Below, one piece after another: positions 1 through 12,548 of a DNA stretch of 64,000 bases. The stretch spans positions 1,054,001-1,118,000 of the forward strand of contig PDUO01000010.1 of NCBI GenBank assembly GCA_003008705.1. Reading direction: 5' to 3'. Source of the stretch: Pezicula radicicola. Taxonomy: Eukaryota; Ascomycota; Leotiomycetes; Helotiales; Dermateaceae. The position numbers were made by a program, and so were the translations under genes. How positions within the stretch are numbered: the first letter of the stretch is position 1; every line of letters begins with the position of its first letter. Under the pieces are notes generated by a model, which saw nothing but the letters and a program-made list of their open reading frames with translations, was not told the origin of the DNA and ran no database searches.

Positions 1-30
1 TAACCATCACATCGGGTATCCTCGTGCCAG

Positions 31-333
31 GAATTCGAGAACCCATCGAGGTTGTTTCTTGAGAGTGCCGGTGTTGCACTCAAAAAATATGATGGAACAC
101 GTAAATAAGCGAGCGCTTGCTATTTACCAATATCATCTAGAAAAGCACACGAGGAAGTTAGTAATATCTGCAAGAATTTCTCGTTTCCACCACTACGAGT
201 ACTAATTCGGTTTAGGAAACACAAGGATACAGAATATGCCACCCAATTGCTCCTTGAGAATGGGGACGGTACATTCTCTGTTATCAACCAGGAGACCAAC
301 GAGGTAGAGAATGGCCTATTCATTGAAGTCTAG
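31..333 (+). CDS. 3' end of an unidentified gene entering from the left edge
   Basis: One reading frame continues to a TAG at 331-333 if two introns are assumed. The first would end at the CAG at 28-30, with a TAAC branch-like site at 1-4. The second would be 101-145 (GTAAAT...AAAG, 45 nt, a multiple of three), which removes an in-frame TAA. The predicted end has a balanced composition (for example LIRFRKHKDTEYATQLLLENG) and ends FIEV. I do not recognise a family. The antisense open frame over the same bases has poorer composition and I take it as a shadow. The call rests only on splice signals and composition, so it is tentative. Confidence 0.35.
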
Positions 334-1098
334 TGGTCGGTGGCTTGAACGAAAAGCAAGTACTTATCCATGACAACCCACCATGGTCCCTTAACTTCCA
401 CACTATCTCTGTATCTCTGAAGTTACTTAATACTTTCAAATGACAACAGTGCCTTAAGTGAGAACAGACTTCGTTACTTCCCTTTTTTAAAAAGGATCTT
501 TGAGAGAACCAGTAGTAGAATCACCAGTAGCACTTGTAGATGTACTAAAACTCGCAGCATCACTATGCTCGGTGCTCTTGCCTCCGAATCTTGTAGAAGA
601 ACGAAGTCGATTGATAAGATAGGCAAAATGATCGTCTAGTGGCCTGCGACGGTTATCATGCCTCTTCTTACCTAGTTTTGTTTTTCTTTCTGTTTTAAGA
701 AGAAAGGGAGTTATGTATTAGCATCCCGAGTAATATAGAAGAAGGGAATAGGTTAGAGCTTGCTATTTGTAAAAAATTATTAATGCTCGTTCTAGATATC
801 TTCATCCTCTATATCGTTTAAAGCATACTTCAATAGCGGATACCTGCGCCTCCTTGTTCTTTCTCGTTTCTCATATGTATCACATCAATGATTTAAGACT
901 CACTAAGAAGGTAGGTAATGACCCATACCACAACAAGTAGAGCAACTGCACCAAAATCAAATCATCTCAAAAGCCATAACATTCTATCATAAAAACAAAA
1001 AGCAGATCAACCCCCCAACCCCACCCCCACACCCCAACACCAAACCCAAAAAGTCCCACCCCAAGTCCCACACCAAGAATCCTATAGCACATCATCCC
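334..1098. other. Intergenic, no gene seen
   Basis: AT-rich sequence between the left-edge gene and the TRI14-like gene. A C-rich, A/C-only stretch around 1010-1075 lies just beyond the 3' end of the TRI14-like gene and is probably part of its 3' untranslated region. No protein-like frame is supported. Confidence 0.5.
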
Positions 1099-2217
1099 TT
1101 AAACAAAAAGCGCCTCCAAGCTAGCAGTAACATCCGGGAACGGGTAAACCGTACGATTACCAGCAGTATCAAACTCAGCGCCATCAAAAAAGTAGGCCTC
1201 ACTAATATAAACCGACTCATCAATCTGAACGGTAGCAGTAGGAAGAGGACCACCATCAGTAAGAGGATTAACAATATCACCCAAATAACTGGCAGTCTCC
1301 CAAGAATCAGTAGATTGGAAAACACGAATAGCATTCAATCCATCATCTGAACAAAGGAAGATTGAATTGTTGTATTTCGGTGGTGTGTAGACTCCATCAC
1401 ATGTAATTGTTGAGTTTACGGTTGGGAGGTTGGTTGTTGGGATCTTAACTGCTTCGACTGTTGTATTGCTGGAGTTGGTGAGGATATAGACGAGTGATTG
1501 TTCTGTGTCATCGTGAAGAATCAATTTGTTATCTGCCCAGACAAGTCCTCCGTATGTCGCTAGACTATTGTTCGTATCTGTTGGAGCGAAGAAAACGGAA
1601 ATATCTCCTTCGGATGAAAATTTCGCGATAGCAGGGCCGTATGTAGCAAGATAGTAAGCATTTCCTTGATCATCTTGTGCGATATCTTGGAATCCATTGA
1701 CAACGTGTCCGGTAATGTTTAATGCTTCTGCTTGGAAGTCATCGAGGCTTTTGACGAAGACTGTGGATGAGGTGTTGGTATCGTATTTGATGAGGTTATT
1801 GGTACCGGTGAGATTCGCTCCTTGTGAGAGGAATGGCTCTGCTGCGTTGGCGGCGAAGTATACGAATCCGGTTTGGGCATTGTAATCGATACCTGAGACG
1901 TGGTATGAGGAGTTTCCGGTTATTCCATCGTAGGTTAGGAATTCGAGACTTTTGGTTGCTACATCGTAGACTGATACACTTGCATTGAAGGTAGAGCTGC
2001 AGTTTTATTTGGGTTAGCTTGGTTATCTAGATATAATGCGAGATCTTGGATTCACTCACCCTAGATATAACTTTCCATGTTGTGAATCGTAGTCTAGATT
2101 CTCTGGGTAGAGACCTAACTGAGTGATATTGAAGGCACCAGAAACGTCCGCGGCGACAGTTTGTGTAATTGCACCCAACAGGATGGAACTGAGGGTGAGG
2201 CCTGTGGTAGAAAGCAT
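1099..2217 (-). CDS. TRI14-like secreted six-bladed beta-propeller protein
   Basis: Two exons, 2217-2060 and 1996-1099, joined across a 63-nt GTGAGT...CTGCAG intron, give 351 residues. The N-terminus is a clear signal peptide ending near AVAAD/TVAAD (residues 1-23). The body has repeated YDSQHGKLYLG, IDYNAQTGFVYFAA and QDIAQDDQGNAYYLATYG blades typical of SMP-30/NHL-type propellers, with many NxS/T sites, as expected for a secreted glycoprotein. The blade wording resembles TRI14, the trichothecene-cluster protein that in Fusarium is linked to plant virulence rather than to toxin synthesis; TRI14-like proteins are common outside that cluster. No other trichothecene gene is seen here, so no toxin pathway is implied. 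The fold is fairly secure; the family name is from memory of the motif pattern. Confidence 0.6.
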
Positions 2218-2984
2218 AGCGAATGTGATTGATGAATAAAACGACTGTGTGTTTAAAGAAAGTGGTGGTGTATGCTGTGGTGTTCAACCTAGCAACGGGG
2301 AATCATCTCATTTATAGGATGAACCGCTCCATCACTCCTTTTCATGGTGTCATCCTTCCACAAGTGATGCGAGAAGGTTGGCTTTCCAGGTTGGTCCGTA
2401 CTGTCCGTAAGAGTTTCAATACTCCATAGTACTAGTAACCTTATGTCTAATCGTACAGCATTAGACAATCCCCGGGAAGCTAAAAAAATGTATCTGTAAC
2501 ATTTTAGTCACCCGAAAGGAGCGGGAGGAACCGCACCAGCGGCACTACCAATAGATCAACTCTTCTCACGCAAAATAATAAGATTAGACAAACGGTTCCG
2601 GCGGCAATCCTCGGAAATTCCTAGGGGGGGTGAACACTGCGGCACTGCCGATACAGCCAAACCGAGGAGGAACCGAAAAACTTCACTGTCGGCACTGCAA
2701 TGACATGTTTTCTTATGCCAAGTAGTCGGATAGAACTCGGAACATCGGTAATACCCCAGTTAAGCGAGGAGCATCGTTATGAAAGGGGGTCGCTTAGATA
2801 TGATCAGCCTAGCTCAGCCTCCAAGCATAAAAGAAGTGTAGAGTTAAAGGGTTTCAGGCTCTCAGTTCATATTTTGAATATAAGTAGGGAATTATTATCT
2901 GGCATGTACTACTTGATGTTCGGTATGGCCTATGCCTAATTTCGTAAAACCTAAAGCGAAATTATTATAGAGTAAGTGCTACCT

Positions 2985-3230
2985 AGATTCCTTCTAAACA
3001 TTGACAGGAGAGTAAGTACTTTACTATACCCACCTTATCGTCACCGACGTTGAACTCGTAGTCTTGTTCAATGCTATTCAATTTGATTCTATATAATAAG
3101 TCGGCAACTTGCGACTCGTACTCCTCCTTCTGCGCCTTCGTATAAGGATAGAATCGACCTTACTCGTATAGTCGTGTTAGGAACTATATTATTAAATGAT
3201 ATAGCGACGAAAATACTGGTAGGAAGGTAG
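2985..3230 (-). pseudogene. Decayed coding fragment, family unknown
   Basis: The minus strand has a protein-like frame reading about FYPYTKAQKEEYESQVADLL at its centre and ending at a TAG near 2988. Upstream in the same frame are TAA and TAG codons where CAA/CAG would fit, that is C-to-T changes as expected from repeat-induced point mutation. The surroundings are AT-rich. I cannot name the parent protein. The alternative is chance composition. Confidence 0.3.
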
Positions 3231-3456
3231 ATTATATAAGAGGTACTTGAACTTGCTAGTAGATTTAGTAGGATTGCAAGTAGCCCATGCCATAATGGCG
3301 TATAAGCCTATAGAAAAAAGGTGTCCGAATAATACTAAACTTAGAAGCAAATCCGATTAGAAACTCGATTTGCCTCACTCAGCTTGATCATCAAGTCTCG
3401 GGCCCTCCACTTCTATGTAATCTGGTACAAAAGATATCGGCTCCTCCGCATTGTGT

Positions 3457-3492
3457 GATGATGATGATAGTGATGATGACGATGATGATGAG
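3457..3492 (+). repeat. GAT/GAC trinucleotide microsatellite
   Basis: About twelve GAT-type triplets with a few AGT/GAC variants. It lies in the intergenic region and in no supported gene. Confidence 0.8.
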
Positions 3493-3767
3493 GCCAAACA
3501 TTGTCCGTAGCGTACCTGTATGCTGTACTCGTATTGTAGAGACTACTGCGTAAACTTATATTAAAAAAATGAATTGAACCCTTTTATTTTTAGCTCTATG
3601 CATTTCCCCAGTGAGCAGTGTTGTACAAACTACGAAGTATCAGTACAAAATTCATTTCTACAAACATTCTATACAATAGCTAATCTTGGACACATACAGA
3701 GCACAGAGAAAGCTAAACTTTTCGAGAGCCACATATCTAAAACAAGCTCATCTATCTGCTAATGTAT

Positions 3768-6700
3768 CTACTTTGAATTCTCCAAAATCATCGACTCTAA
3801 CTCCTCTTTTTCACCACTCTGCGCTACCATCCCCTTGAACAATCCTTCTTCTTTCTCTAACAACTCCTTCGGGCTACCGAACTCAGCATTTATGCCATCC
3901 TTCATAACTAATATCCTATCGAAATCCGCTACTGTACTCAATCGATGCGCAACAACCAGTAGTGTGGTGTTAGCAAACTCCTCACGTATTGAGCGCTGGA
4001 TCAAGATATCTGTCGCCATATCAACAGCAGATGTCGCCTCGTCTAGTAAGAGGACCTTTGGACGAGAAAGGATCGCACGTGCTAGACAGAGTAATTGTTT
4101 TTGACCTTGCGAGAGATTAGATCCGCCCGATGCAATAGGTGATGTGAGTGACAGAAAGATGTTTGTATTTCCGGTTTGTTGGATCACTGTTGTAGAGCTT
4201 GCTGTTGACGATTCTGGCTGCGTAGTCTCAGGCACAGGCGTGTGGGTGTTTGAAGGAATGAGATGTACGCGCACCAAGGCTTCCCGGAGTTGATAATCGC
4301 TGAACTCATTGAACGGATCAAGATTCGAACGGATGGTTCCCGAGAACAAGACTGGATCTTGTGGGATAATGGCCAGTCGGGTCCGCAAGTCATGAAGCTT
4401 GATTTTCGAAACATCGACGCCATCAATTGTGATGCTGCCCTTCCGAGCTTGGAGGAAACGGAAAATTGCCAAGGACAAGGTTGATTTTCCTGGTTTGAGT
4501 TAGTACAATTTTGTCAATTTGAAGAACCAGTCCGGCGAGTGATGAAGATTGCAATAAGAAGCATGCTTACCTGCTCCTGTCCGCCCGATAACCCCGATTC
4601 TCTGATTCCTCTCGGCTGTAAAACTCAACCCTTTTAGAATAGAAGGGAGGCCTTCAGCGTATCCAACTTCCAAATCCTTAACCTCCAACTTGCCTTCCTC
4701 AGGCCAACTAGCACGCACTTCCTCTCCACTCTGATTTTCAATCTCTAGATCTCGGTACTCAAAAATACGTTCAGCTGCGTTCATGTCAAGTTCCATTTGA
4801 GCAGATATGCTAATAACCCAGTTAACGGACCATCCAAAGCTCAGAGCAAACGAAAGAGCAAATCCAGCCAAACTAGCATCGATACCAGGTTTGGTAATAA
4901 CAAATGTAGCAACAGCAGCAGAAAATAGCGAAGCTGTAATACCAATGCGGAGCATCAGCCAGCTCCGAAAGAGGGTGTTATGCCAGCTACAAGCTGCAAG
5001 AGTGTCGATGAGAGAGAACATTCTACTCTGGAATTCCGATGATTTAGCGAATGCCCTGATAGTTGATAAACCACTAAGTGATGTCGAAAAATGCGATATT
5101 ACTGGAGATTTATTCGTTGATTCGAGCCGTTTTACGTTGCGTGCTGCATTTATGTAGCTTCGGGCGAAGACGGCACAGGCTGATAGAAGAGTTGCTGCAA
5201 AGAGGATTATGAATGGTGAAACAAAAATAGCTGCCACCAAGATTCCCACGATTTCTGTAGTTGCACCAGCAAAGTAATAGAAGTTTTGAGCAAGCGATGA
5301 ATCTAAACTCGTGAAGTCTCCTGTGAATCTATTCAATATTCTTCCCGTTGGTACGGTATCAAGCCATCGAAGAGGTGCTCGGAGAACGCTATGCAAGATA
5401 TCCTTAAATATTTTGCGTGATGCTCGAATCGAACCAGAGTAGACGTTGTAAAGACGACAGACAGAGAAAATGACCGATATTGTTGAGATAAAGCAATATA
5501 TTCCGAGATAGAACCAGAGGCTACGGTTTTGAATCTCAATGGGGAAGCTTGTAGAGATGATCGTAGAATTGACAGGGCTGGCAAATTGACCGGAAAATTG
5601 ACTGGAAAATTGTGTCTGCATGTTGTTTTGGTAATGGTAGGCGACAAGGGGTGCTGCCGCTTCGGCCTCTCCGTAAGCATTCGCCCAGATTCGGATCCAA
5701 TAAGTACGACCTATTCTGAACCCTTCGGCTGCAGCGAAAAGAAGGAAAAGGAATGACCAAAATGGCCATCCTCCAGACGCATGAAGATAGCCGGCATAGA
5801 CTGAAGTTTTGACTCTGCCAGTCTCTCTTTTCTCTTCCTCAATGAGCTTCTTGGGTGCTGCCTTTACTGCAATTGCAGCATCTTCGGATGGGATTGCGGC
5901 CGTATTATTGGTCTCCTCTGCCCTCAGCACCTCATCCTCCTCCACATCCTTAGATTCCGTAGCATCATCAGCCTTGAGAATTTCGTCTAAGGTCCCAGTC
6001 TGCCGAAGCTCTTCTATCAAGCCTGCATGCTCAAGAACTCCACTAGCTGAGAGGCGCACGGCGTACTTTGCACGTGGTAAACAGAGTGACACGTGGTGAG
6101 TAACCAAGATTCGAGTTCTCCCTTCTGCAAGTTCGCCCATGACTGCGTTTTCGTAAATATGCTTGCCAACATGAGCGTCTAGAGCACTAAATACGTCGTC
6201 CATAATCATGATACCTGCTCTAGAGTAGAAAGCTCGTGCTAACGTCAATCGCCACTTCTGTCCGCCACTAAGGCTGATTCCTTGGGCTCCTACCTCGGTC
6301 TCGTCACCATCCTCGAACATGGCAAGGTCTTGTGATAGAGCACATGCTTCGACTACTTTCTTATATCTGATGGGATCAAATGGGAGGCCAAAAAGGATGT
6401 TGTCTTTGATTGTAGCGTTCTCTATCCAAGGAGTCTGAGAGATAAAAGAAATAGCAGTCGGAATAATCCAATCGGCAGCAGTTGCTTTGGAATCGAAGCG
6501 CTGACTTGAAGATCTTGGAACTTGTATGTAACCGGATAGAAGCTCGACCTCTCCTAGTATAGCAGCAAGGAGTAATGACTTTCCAGATCCTGTAGGTCCC
6601 GATATAACGCTAAGGGCATTGTTGGGGAATTCGAGGTTAAGCTCCCGAAGAGTGAATCGATCGATTGTTGGATCTGCAGTGTCTTGGGGAAAACTGACTG

Positions 6701-8732
6701 ATGCGTTGTAGAAGGATATTGACTCTCCTGGGTATGTATTCTCGGGCTTCTCGGGCAAGCGAAGGAAGTTCTGAATTCTATCGCAACTGACTTTGGCGTT
6801 TATTGCTGCAACCATTAGGAACGGAATATGAGATACAAGGCCTTCAAGCTGAATGAACAGACTGATAGATGTAAATGCAACTGATGGTAATAAATTTCCA
6901 TGGATATATGAGTATGTAGCCAAGGACAACGCCGTCAACAGGATAGGGGTGAATTCGGAAGCAATTGACATGTAGAGGTTGTTGATCCTTGTTTTCCAAA
7001 GCATGGAAAGCTCCTCTTCACGTACCGCTTCAAGCTTTTCAGTCCATTGGTTCTCAATTGCCGAAAATTTGATTTGTCGAATTCCTTGTAGCGCCTCCGT
7101 AATAATTGTTGTCCTCTTGTCTCGAATCTCCATCAACATCTTTTGTTTTTTACCATATTGGTCTGCAAGAGTTTTGTTGATTGGGAAGAGGATTAAAATG
7201 CCTATCATTCCGGCACACAAGCTTTGCCAGCCGATAAGAAACAACAAGAAGGCGACAGTTACTATAAGCTTGCCTGCGCAGTTGACATATTCAGTATTTT
7301 GTGCACCAAAAATGGCGATTGCATTACAATCAACAGCGAACATATTAACAATATCTTGCTGGGAGGTTGCTCTTTGCTTTTTGTCTGGCTTCTTTGTATC
7401 ATCGGTCTTGGCGTCGTCTGCTTTCTCAAACTCCTGACATTTCTTGTCAGCTTGCGCTACTTTACCGGCATCACAAAAAAAAAACGCACGAAATTTTCAA
7501 CAGATTTAAAAAATGACTTACCTCTTTAGGAGGCTCGCTGGTGTCGTTAATTTTCAACAATTTTGAGTACATAAGCCCGGTGAGAATCGATCGAAGGGGA
7601 ACAACAATGTCTATGTAGAAAAATGAGTATTTTCATAGAGATGTTGAGAGTTAAAACATACCAGACATGACCAACCACATGATCCTAGAGTCAACTAAAT
7701 GCGAACTTGTGGTAGCTACAACGATTCCAACAACATATTTCCATGCGCCTGGTTCGACACCGTCCACATCCTTTCGTGTCTCGAGGTACTGCAGTAATTG
7801 TAGTGTCGCAAAGGCAGGGGCTACATCAAAAAAGTTGGAGAAGAGTATTGACAACCACTGGAAAATGAGTTGGCTTCGAAATGCCCAGAAGATCTGTACC
7901 CATAGAGGAAGGCTATCTTCTTTCAGCACAATACTCTTAAACCTTGCCGTTGCATTTTCTGATCTGACGACGTGATCCATTGCCGGTACATCGGAGTTTT
8001 CGAATTTATCCTTGCCCGCAGCGGCAAGTATGTCGACGACCCACTGAAAACTGTATCTGGACCAGAGTCCAACGTTCATTTGTCGATCAACAAGTTTGTC
8101 ATCTGGGCGGAAGACAGCTGGGCGTCTTCTGACAGAACATAGTGTTGCTGACAAAGCAAGAACGGCAGCTATTTGAGCGCCTGTCAGGATAGTAGTGACA
8201 AGAGCAGCATCGCCGAGAAGAGTCATCCAAGCAATGGCAATAATCAGTACGCATGTTGTCAGCCTGGAGACAGCGCTTTTGAACCTCGCAACCGGCTCTA
8301 CCAGTCGCGAGGTTTCAATGAGCTGCAAAAGCAGAAGCAACTACAGTCATGTCAGAATTTGATGTCTTCAACTATACTTGAATGAGGTCCTACCCAGGCT
8401 GGAACCAGCAGCCATAATCCAACAAGATGGGTACTTGAAGTGGTGAAATGGGAATCCTGATGGACAGCGGTGAAGATAGCGTCTGCAAATGAGAGTCCCA
8501 ATCCTATCAAAGCAACGGCAAAGATGATTATGAATCGGAATTTATTGGAGAATTGAGCTGTTGACTCTTTACTTGCGACTCCATCTTCGTCTTCGTAAAG
8601 CGCCTGATCATGGTTGGGATTCTTGACGCGCCAACCGACCTTGGCAAGTGATCGAATCGAGGGAATTGTAAATAAAGCGATCAGAAAGGTCAAGGCCACG
8701 GCCACTTCGTCCAGCTGAGTCGCCAACCTCAT
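3768..8732 (-). CDS. ABCC (MRP/YCF1-type) full-length ABC transporter
   Basis: Five exons: 8732-8394, 8322-7662, 7610-7522, 7433-4571 and 4489-3768. The sum is in frame, 1557 residues. Order: N-terminal hydrophobic region (TMD0-like), TMD1, NBD1, TMD2, NBD2. NBD1 has Walker A GPTGSGKS (about 642), signature LSGGQ (about 751) and Walker B IMIMDD (about 771); Asp replaces the catalytic Glu, as is usual in ABCC NBD1. NBD2 has Walker A GRTGAGKST (about 1313, split by the last intron), signature LSQGQ (about 1443) and a canonical LLLDEATSAVD, so only this site should hydrolyse ATP well. An insertion of about 40 Ser/Thr-rich residues lies before the NBD2 signature. Such pumps export glutathione conjugates or xenobiotics across the vacuolar or plasma membrane. 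The ATG at 8732 is the first in frame; an upstream TTG frame was not used. Confidence 0.92.
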
Positions 8733-10847
8733 CGTGCAATCAATGCCCAGTGATTGGACAAGTACCAATGATTGTATCAATCAATTGAGGGGTGAAGGGA
8801 GAACGAACTGCTGAAATTGAGGCAGTGTCGAGGAATAGATCTAGAAAAGAAGAGTCGGTAACGAGAGTCTAGATAGATAATGTAGGTAGATCATGTTGGT
8901 GGGGCAGTCGCCGAGTTGATCACGTAAGTCAGTTACACCGGGTCGTTTTGGGCCGGCGTGAGTCAACTGTTTGCGAGGCTGCTGTGCCCTACGGCAGCCT
9001 GTTCAAAAAACATAGATGAACGCTGATAACGAAAGAGCTACGCCGAATAGGAAGGTGTGAAATAGAGGCAGTTTCCCCATTCGTGGCATTGCAATTATTA
9101 ATTTAAGGTTCTGACATCCTGACCTGTGATTTGAATATGATACGGAATCATACCCGTATATGCAACATTATACAAATTGAAATGGAACAAACATTCCATT
9201 GACACCGTTGGTGACGCTAACTTTGTTATTCGTCTCTACAAATAGGGCTGAATTTTGACGGGTAGTTGGGTATGCCAAGTTGCAGTTGCAGTTGCCAACA
9301 TTTCATTAATTGACGAGGGTCGCTAAGATATTAGGGTCCTTGCCGTCGATCATCTAATCAAATCCTTGCTCGCCGTGATAATATCTTCTTGCTTGCATAG
9401 ACGCCCCAAACGGGCGTTGTTTTTGGGCCGCGCCAGGCAACAATGGAGTTTAATTCATAATCCCATCCTCATCCAACTACACAAAATGAAAATCTCCAAA
9501 TTGCTTAAGAATTTGGGCGTTAGAAGCATTGGGCGTAGAAGGATCAGAAAGATTTCAGTAAGCGAGCCATCAGTTTTACAAATGCAGCAGAGCCGTAAAG
9601 GAGTCATCCATCTGACTACTATCTCGAAGTACTTCAGACGAGAAGTTGCGTCACAAATCTATGAGTAAAACAATTAGGAAACTTAATGAGTCACTAATAT
9701 TCTGCTTTGTATCGAAGTTCTAAAACGTTTACTACTAGCTTGATTGCTCGAAACTTAAATCAGCAATAACATCATGCATGCCATAGAGTACCACGAGCAC
9801 GGTTTAATTACTTCAATCCTATGAGAAGGTGCTTGAACCGACAGGTGCTCGATTTATCTTGGGCATACGATCATATGTAGTGCGCTACTTGTATTCTAGA
9901 GCAGACGGACGCTTATAAGCGAGTATTCTATACTTCAAGAATTTGACAAAGATATTAACCAACTACGAGAACTTGACCAATATTAACACTCAACCCAATA
10001 ACTTCGTAGCATTAGGAATATACTTCAACAAAGTAATTGGGACACCCTCAGGATCTTCTTCGTCGCCCTCCTCTCTGATCTTACAGCTGGGAATTGAACG
10101 GAATTGTTATTGACCATTGTCATGGCTGCAAATGTTATTTTTGTGGAAGTAGCTAAGCCTGCTGCAAAGCCTTTTATCTAATCTGATTCTGACCAATGAA
10201 GAAATCCAGAACTATAATCATCTACGTAGCGTTTGTGACACAATATGTATTGCGTTGCACCAAGATCAAACGTCTTTATTGGCAGAGCACTCACAATTTT
10301 CCGCCGCTCCCATGGAATCGATGGAATCCACGTGGTTCTCGAAGGTATAGTTATATAGGCATGTTCAGTTGAATGAATGTGTGGGAATCCCAGTACTCAG
10401 GTAGTAGCCAAAGCTAAGCGAGAATAAAAGGGGGGATAAAAAGCAATCTAGGTCCAAGGGGCTAGTAGTTTCCCTACCTAGGTAAGTACTAAAAGATAAG
10501 GGGTAACTGTGCAACAAAGCTCACTGCCAATGTCCTACCTCTCTCTGAGACTCTACCTGCTGGGCTGTGTATCGGACTCTTTACCGTCATCCATACTGTA
10601 TCTAGCTCTTACGTACTACATGCATCTATCTAGGTCGTCAAAGCGCAACGAATAACAAGCATTGATAGAATGGCACTAGGCCTCGACGGGGATCTCGCAT
10701 TTTTATCTATCTGCTAGCAGAAGTCTTCTCCTTATACAAAAACACACCGGGTATTATGAACTCAAGGGAAAAAGCCGCCTCTACATAACAAAGCCACCCA
10801 TATGTGTACACCTCCTCTTTCGTATCTACTTCCCAACGGATTTGTAT
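8733..10847. other. Long intergenic region, no supported gene
   Basis: Contains the ABC-transporter promoter and, at the far end, the 3' flank of the IRS4-type gene. An open frame at 9366-9668 starts at TTG, is Arg/Lys-rich and resembles no family; I did not accept it. AT-rich patches occur at about 9680-10000. Confidence 0.5.
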
Positions 10848-12548
10848 CTAATGCTTTCTATTCTTGACCTTGATTCCTCCCAACTGGCCAACACTGCGCC
10901 AGACGCTATCAGTAACACGGATCGGTAATTTTCTTCCCTTGAGCCATTGGTCAATCAGCCATAGACCCACGACAAATTCGTCCCTCTCTAGCCTGCCATT
11001 CTCCTTCCTGTCTACTAGGCTATACACTTCTTCCAGCACATCTTGATGCAACCGAGACCGAGACCAGATATCTCGAACCACCAGACTGCAAACTGAAGAT
11101 TCCGAACCGGACATTGTAGGGAATAGTCCTTTATTGGAGGCCCAAACCGCTTCATAACGCTTCCGTTCCCGAGATGTAATTTGGTCTCGCCAACGTTTAC
11201 GATCTCCCTCATTGTGCTTATTTGGGTGCTTCTTCACAAAGTGTCTCCGTCCACGTCGCTTCTCTGCATCATCTTCCTCCTCCGGCTTCGGGGACTTGCG
11301 CATCGTAGTTCTCATGATAACTTTCTGCGGTGAAGGCGTCCGGGATATTTCTTTTGAGTGGAAGAGGTGTCGTCGGGTTGGAGGGGGGGCTGGTGGGTAG
11401 AGCAAAGAAGGCCCTGTGTTGTGCTTGGCGGGGGATGCTGCGCGGGAGGATGCTAGTGAGGAGGCGACAATAGCATTGGCGAGGGTATCGACCTCTTTTT
11501 GATAGAAGTTTGGGGGCGATGCTACAGAGGGAGTTCGTGCACGTGAGTTGCGTCTATTGTACAGGGCATGGATAGAAGGTTGATAATCGGAGGCTGATAC
11601 AAAGGAGTCATTCGAGGAGCCACTTCCATTGCTGCTTTGGACAACCGTAGGCTTTGGTTTCGGTTTCGGTGGAATAGGTATCGGCGAGGTCTTTATTTCA
11701 GGTAACGAGTTACGTCGTGGTATGGGCTTCGGTTTAGGTATTGGTTTGGCTTTTGGTTTGGCTTTTGGTTTAGGTGTGGTAGAACCTGGGGACTTGCCCA
11801 TGAATGACTGCGCTGACACAGGCTGTGGTGTTTGGATTTCCGGTTTTGGAGATCGAAGAGGTGGTGGAGAAGGTGTTCGGGGATGCCGTGGTGATCTAGG
11901 AGGTGAAGGCGATGGCCTCCTCGCAGGTTTTGCTGGGGCTTTCTTCTTCACTGCCTGTGTTGGCTCTGTATTCCGCTCAAACATGCCAATCAAAGAAGTT
12001 GTTGGAGGTATTGATGTGGTATCCAGAGGATCAGAGCTCCCTCTTGAAGAGCTCAGGCTCCTCACCGAAGCAGATGACCGTTTGGCATAGCTTGCGTGCG
12101 CAAAAGCTGCCGCAGGTGATAATTGCTGCTGTCCCGTATGTTGCGGGCTCGCAGGGACAGATCTCGAGGCTGCCAAGGTTGCCGCTATGAACGAAGGAGA
12201 CTTGGAATTATTGCGCGTGATCGGAGGTGGTTGTAAATGCCCATTCCCAGTCCCCATCCTCCTCTGCAGAAAGGCTTGATGCTCCAAATCATTCTCACTA
12301 CCAATACTACTTCCACTCCGTTGATAGCTCAGCCTCCTCTCGACTCCCGATAGATCCGGTCTTGACAGCGAAGCGTTTCTTGAAGGCGATGCTTTCCTGG
12401 CTGCGGCCAACGCTCCATTGCTACCAGAATATGTATTGATATTGGGTTTCGGTTTGACGGGAGGTTTGCTGCCTTTGTTGAATGCCCTCGAAGCTCCTGT
12501 TAGTGCAGCGTTCTGCTTCGGAGCTGCATCCTTGCTAGGAGTGATCAT
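10848..12548 (-). CDS. IRS4: IRS4/TAX4-type EH-domain protein
   Basis: Single exon, 566 residues from the ATG at 12548 (the frame is open to a GTG just upstream). Residues 1 to about 440 are disordered, rich in Pro, Ser and Lys, with PKPKPKPxP runs and SP/TP sites. The last about 110 residues form an EH domain: [15 protein letters not shown], then [10 protein letters not shown], then [21 protein letters not shown] with a degenerate EF-hand loop, then [13 protein letters not shown]. This long disordered region plus C-terminal EH domain is the layout of yeast Irs4/Tax4, which bind NPF motifs, stimulate the phosphoinositide 5-phosphatase Inp51 and act in PI(4,5)P2 control, cell-wall integrity and autophagy. 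The symbol is by architecture, not by a search. Confidence 0.82.
   Translation of the reverse strand: MITPSKDAAPKQNAALTGASRAFNKGSKPPVKPKPNINTYSGSNGALAAARKASPSRNASLSRPDLSGVERRLSYQRSGSSIGSENDLEHQAFLQRRMGTGNGHLQPPPITRNNSKSPSFIAATLAASRSVPASPQHTGQQQLSPAAAFAHASYAKRSSASVRSLSSSRGSSDPLDTTSIPPTTSLIGMFERNTEPTQAVKKKAPAKPARRPSPSPPRSPRHPRTPSPPPLRSPKPEIQTPQPVSAQSFMGKSPGSTTPKPKAKPKAKPIPKPKPIPRRNSLPEIKTSPIPIPPKPKPKPTVVQSSNGSGSSNDSFVSASDYQPSIHALYNRRNSRARTPSVASPPNFYQKEVDTLANAIVASSLASSRAASPAKHNTGPSLLYPPAPPPTRRHLFHSKEISRTPSPQKVIMRTTMRKSPKPEEEDDAEKRRGRRHFVKKHPNKHNEGDRKRWRDQITSRERKRYEAVWASNKGLFPTMSGSESSVCSLVVRDIWSRSRLHQDVLEEVYSLVDRKENGRLERDEFVVGLWLIDQWLKGRKLPIRVTDSVWRSVGQLGGIKVKNRKH

Larger units (their letters stand above)
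2218..3767. other. Intergenic with relic sequence
   Basis: Holds the TRI14-like promoter (about 2218-2450), a short GC-richer patch near 2510-2690 and AT-rich sequence from 2940 on. A decayed coding fragment and a GAT microsatellite are listed separately. No intact gene is visible. Confidence 0.5.

Noticed and set aside
1099..2217. Evidence for a trichothecene gene cluster
   Set aside because: Only a TRI14-like gene is present; no terpene synthase, P450 or acyltransferase of that pathway is in the window.
9366..9668. 100-residue plus-strand frame upstream of the ABC transporter
   Set aside because: Starts at TTG; basic random-looking composition, no family motif, no splice partner.
11629..12090. 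153-residue Gly/Phe-rich plus-strand frame
   Set aside because: Antisense shadow of the PKPKP-rich part of the IRS4-type gene.
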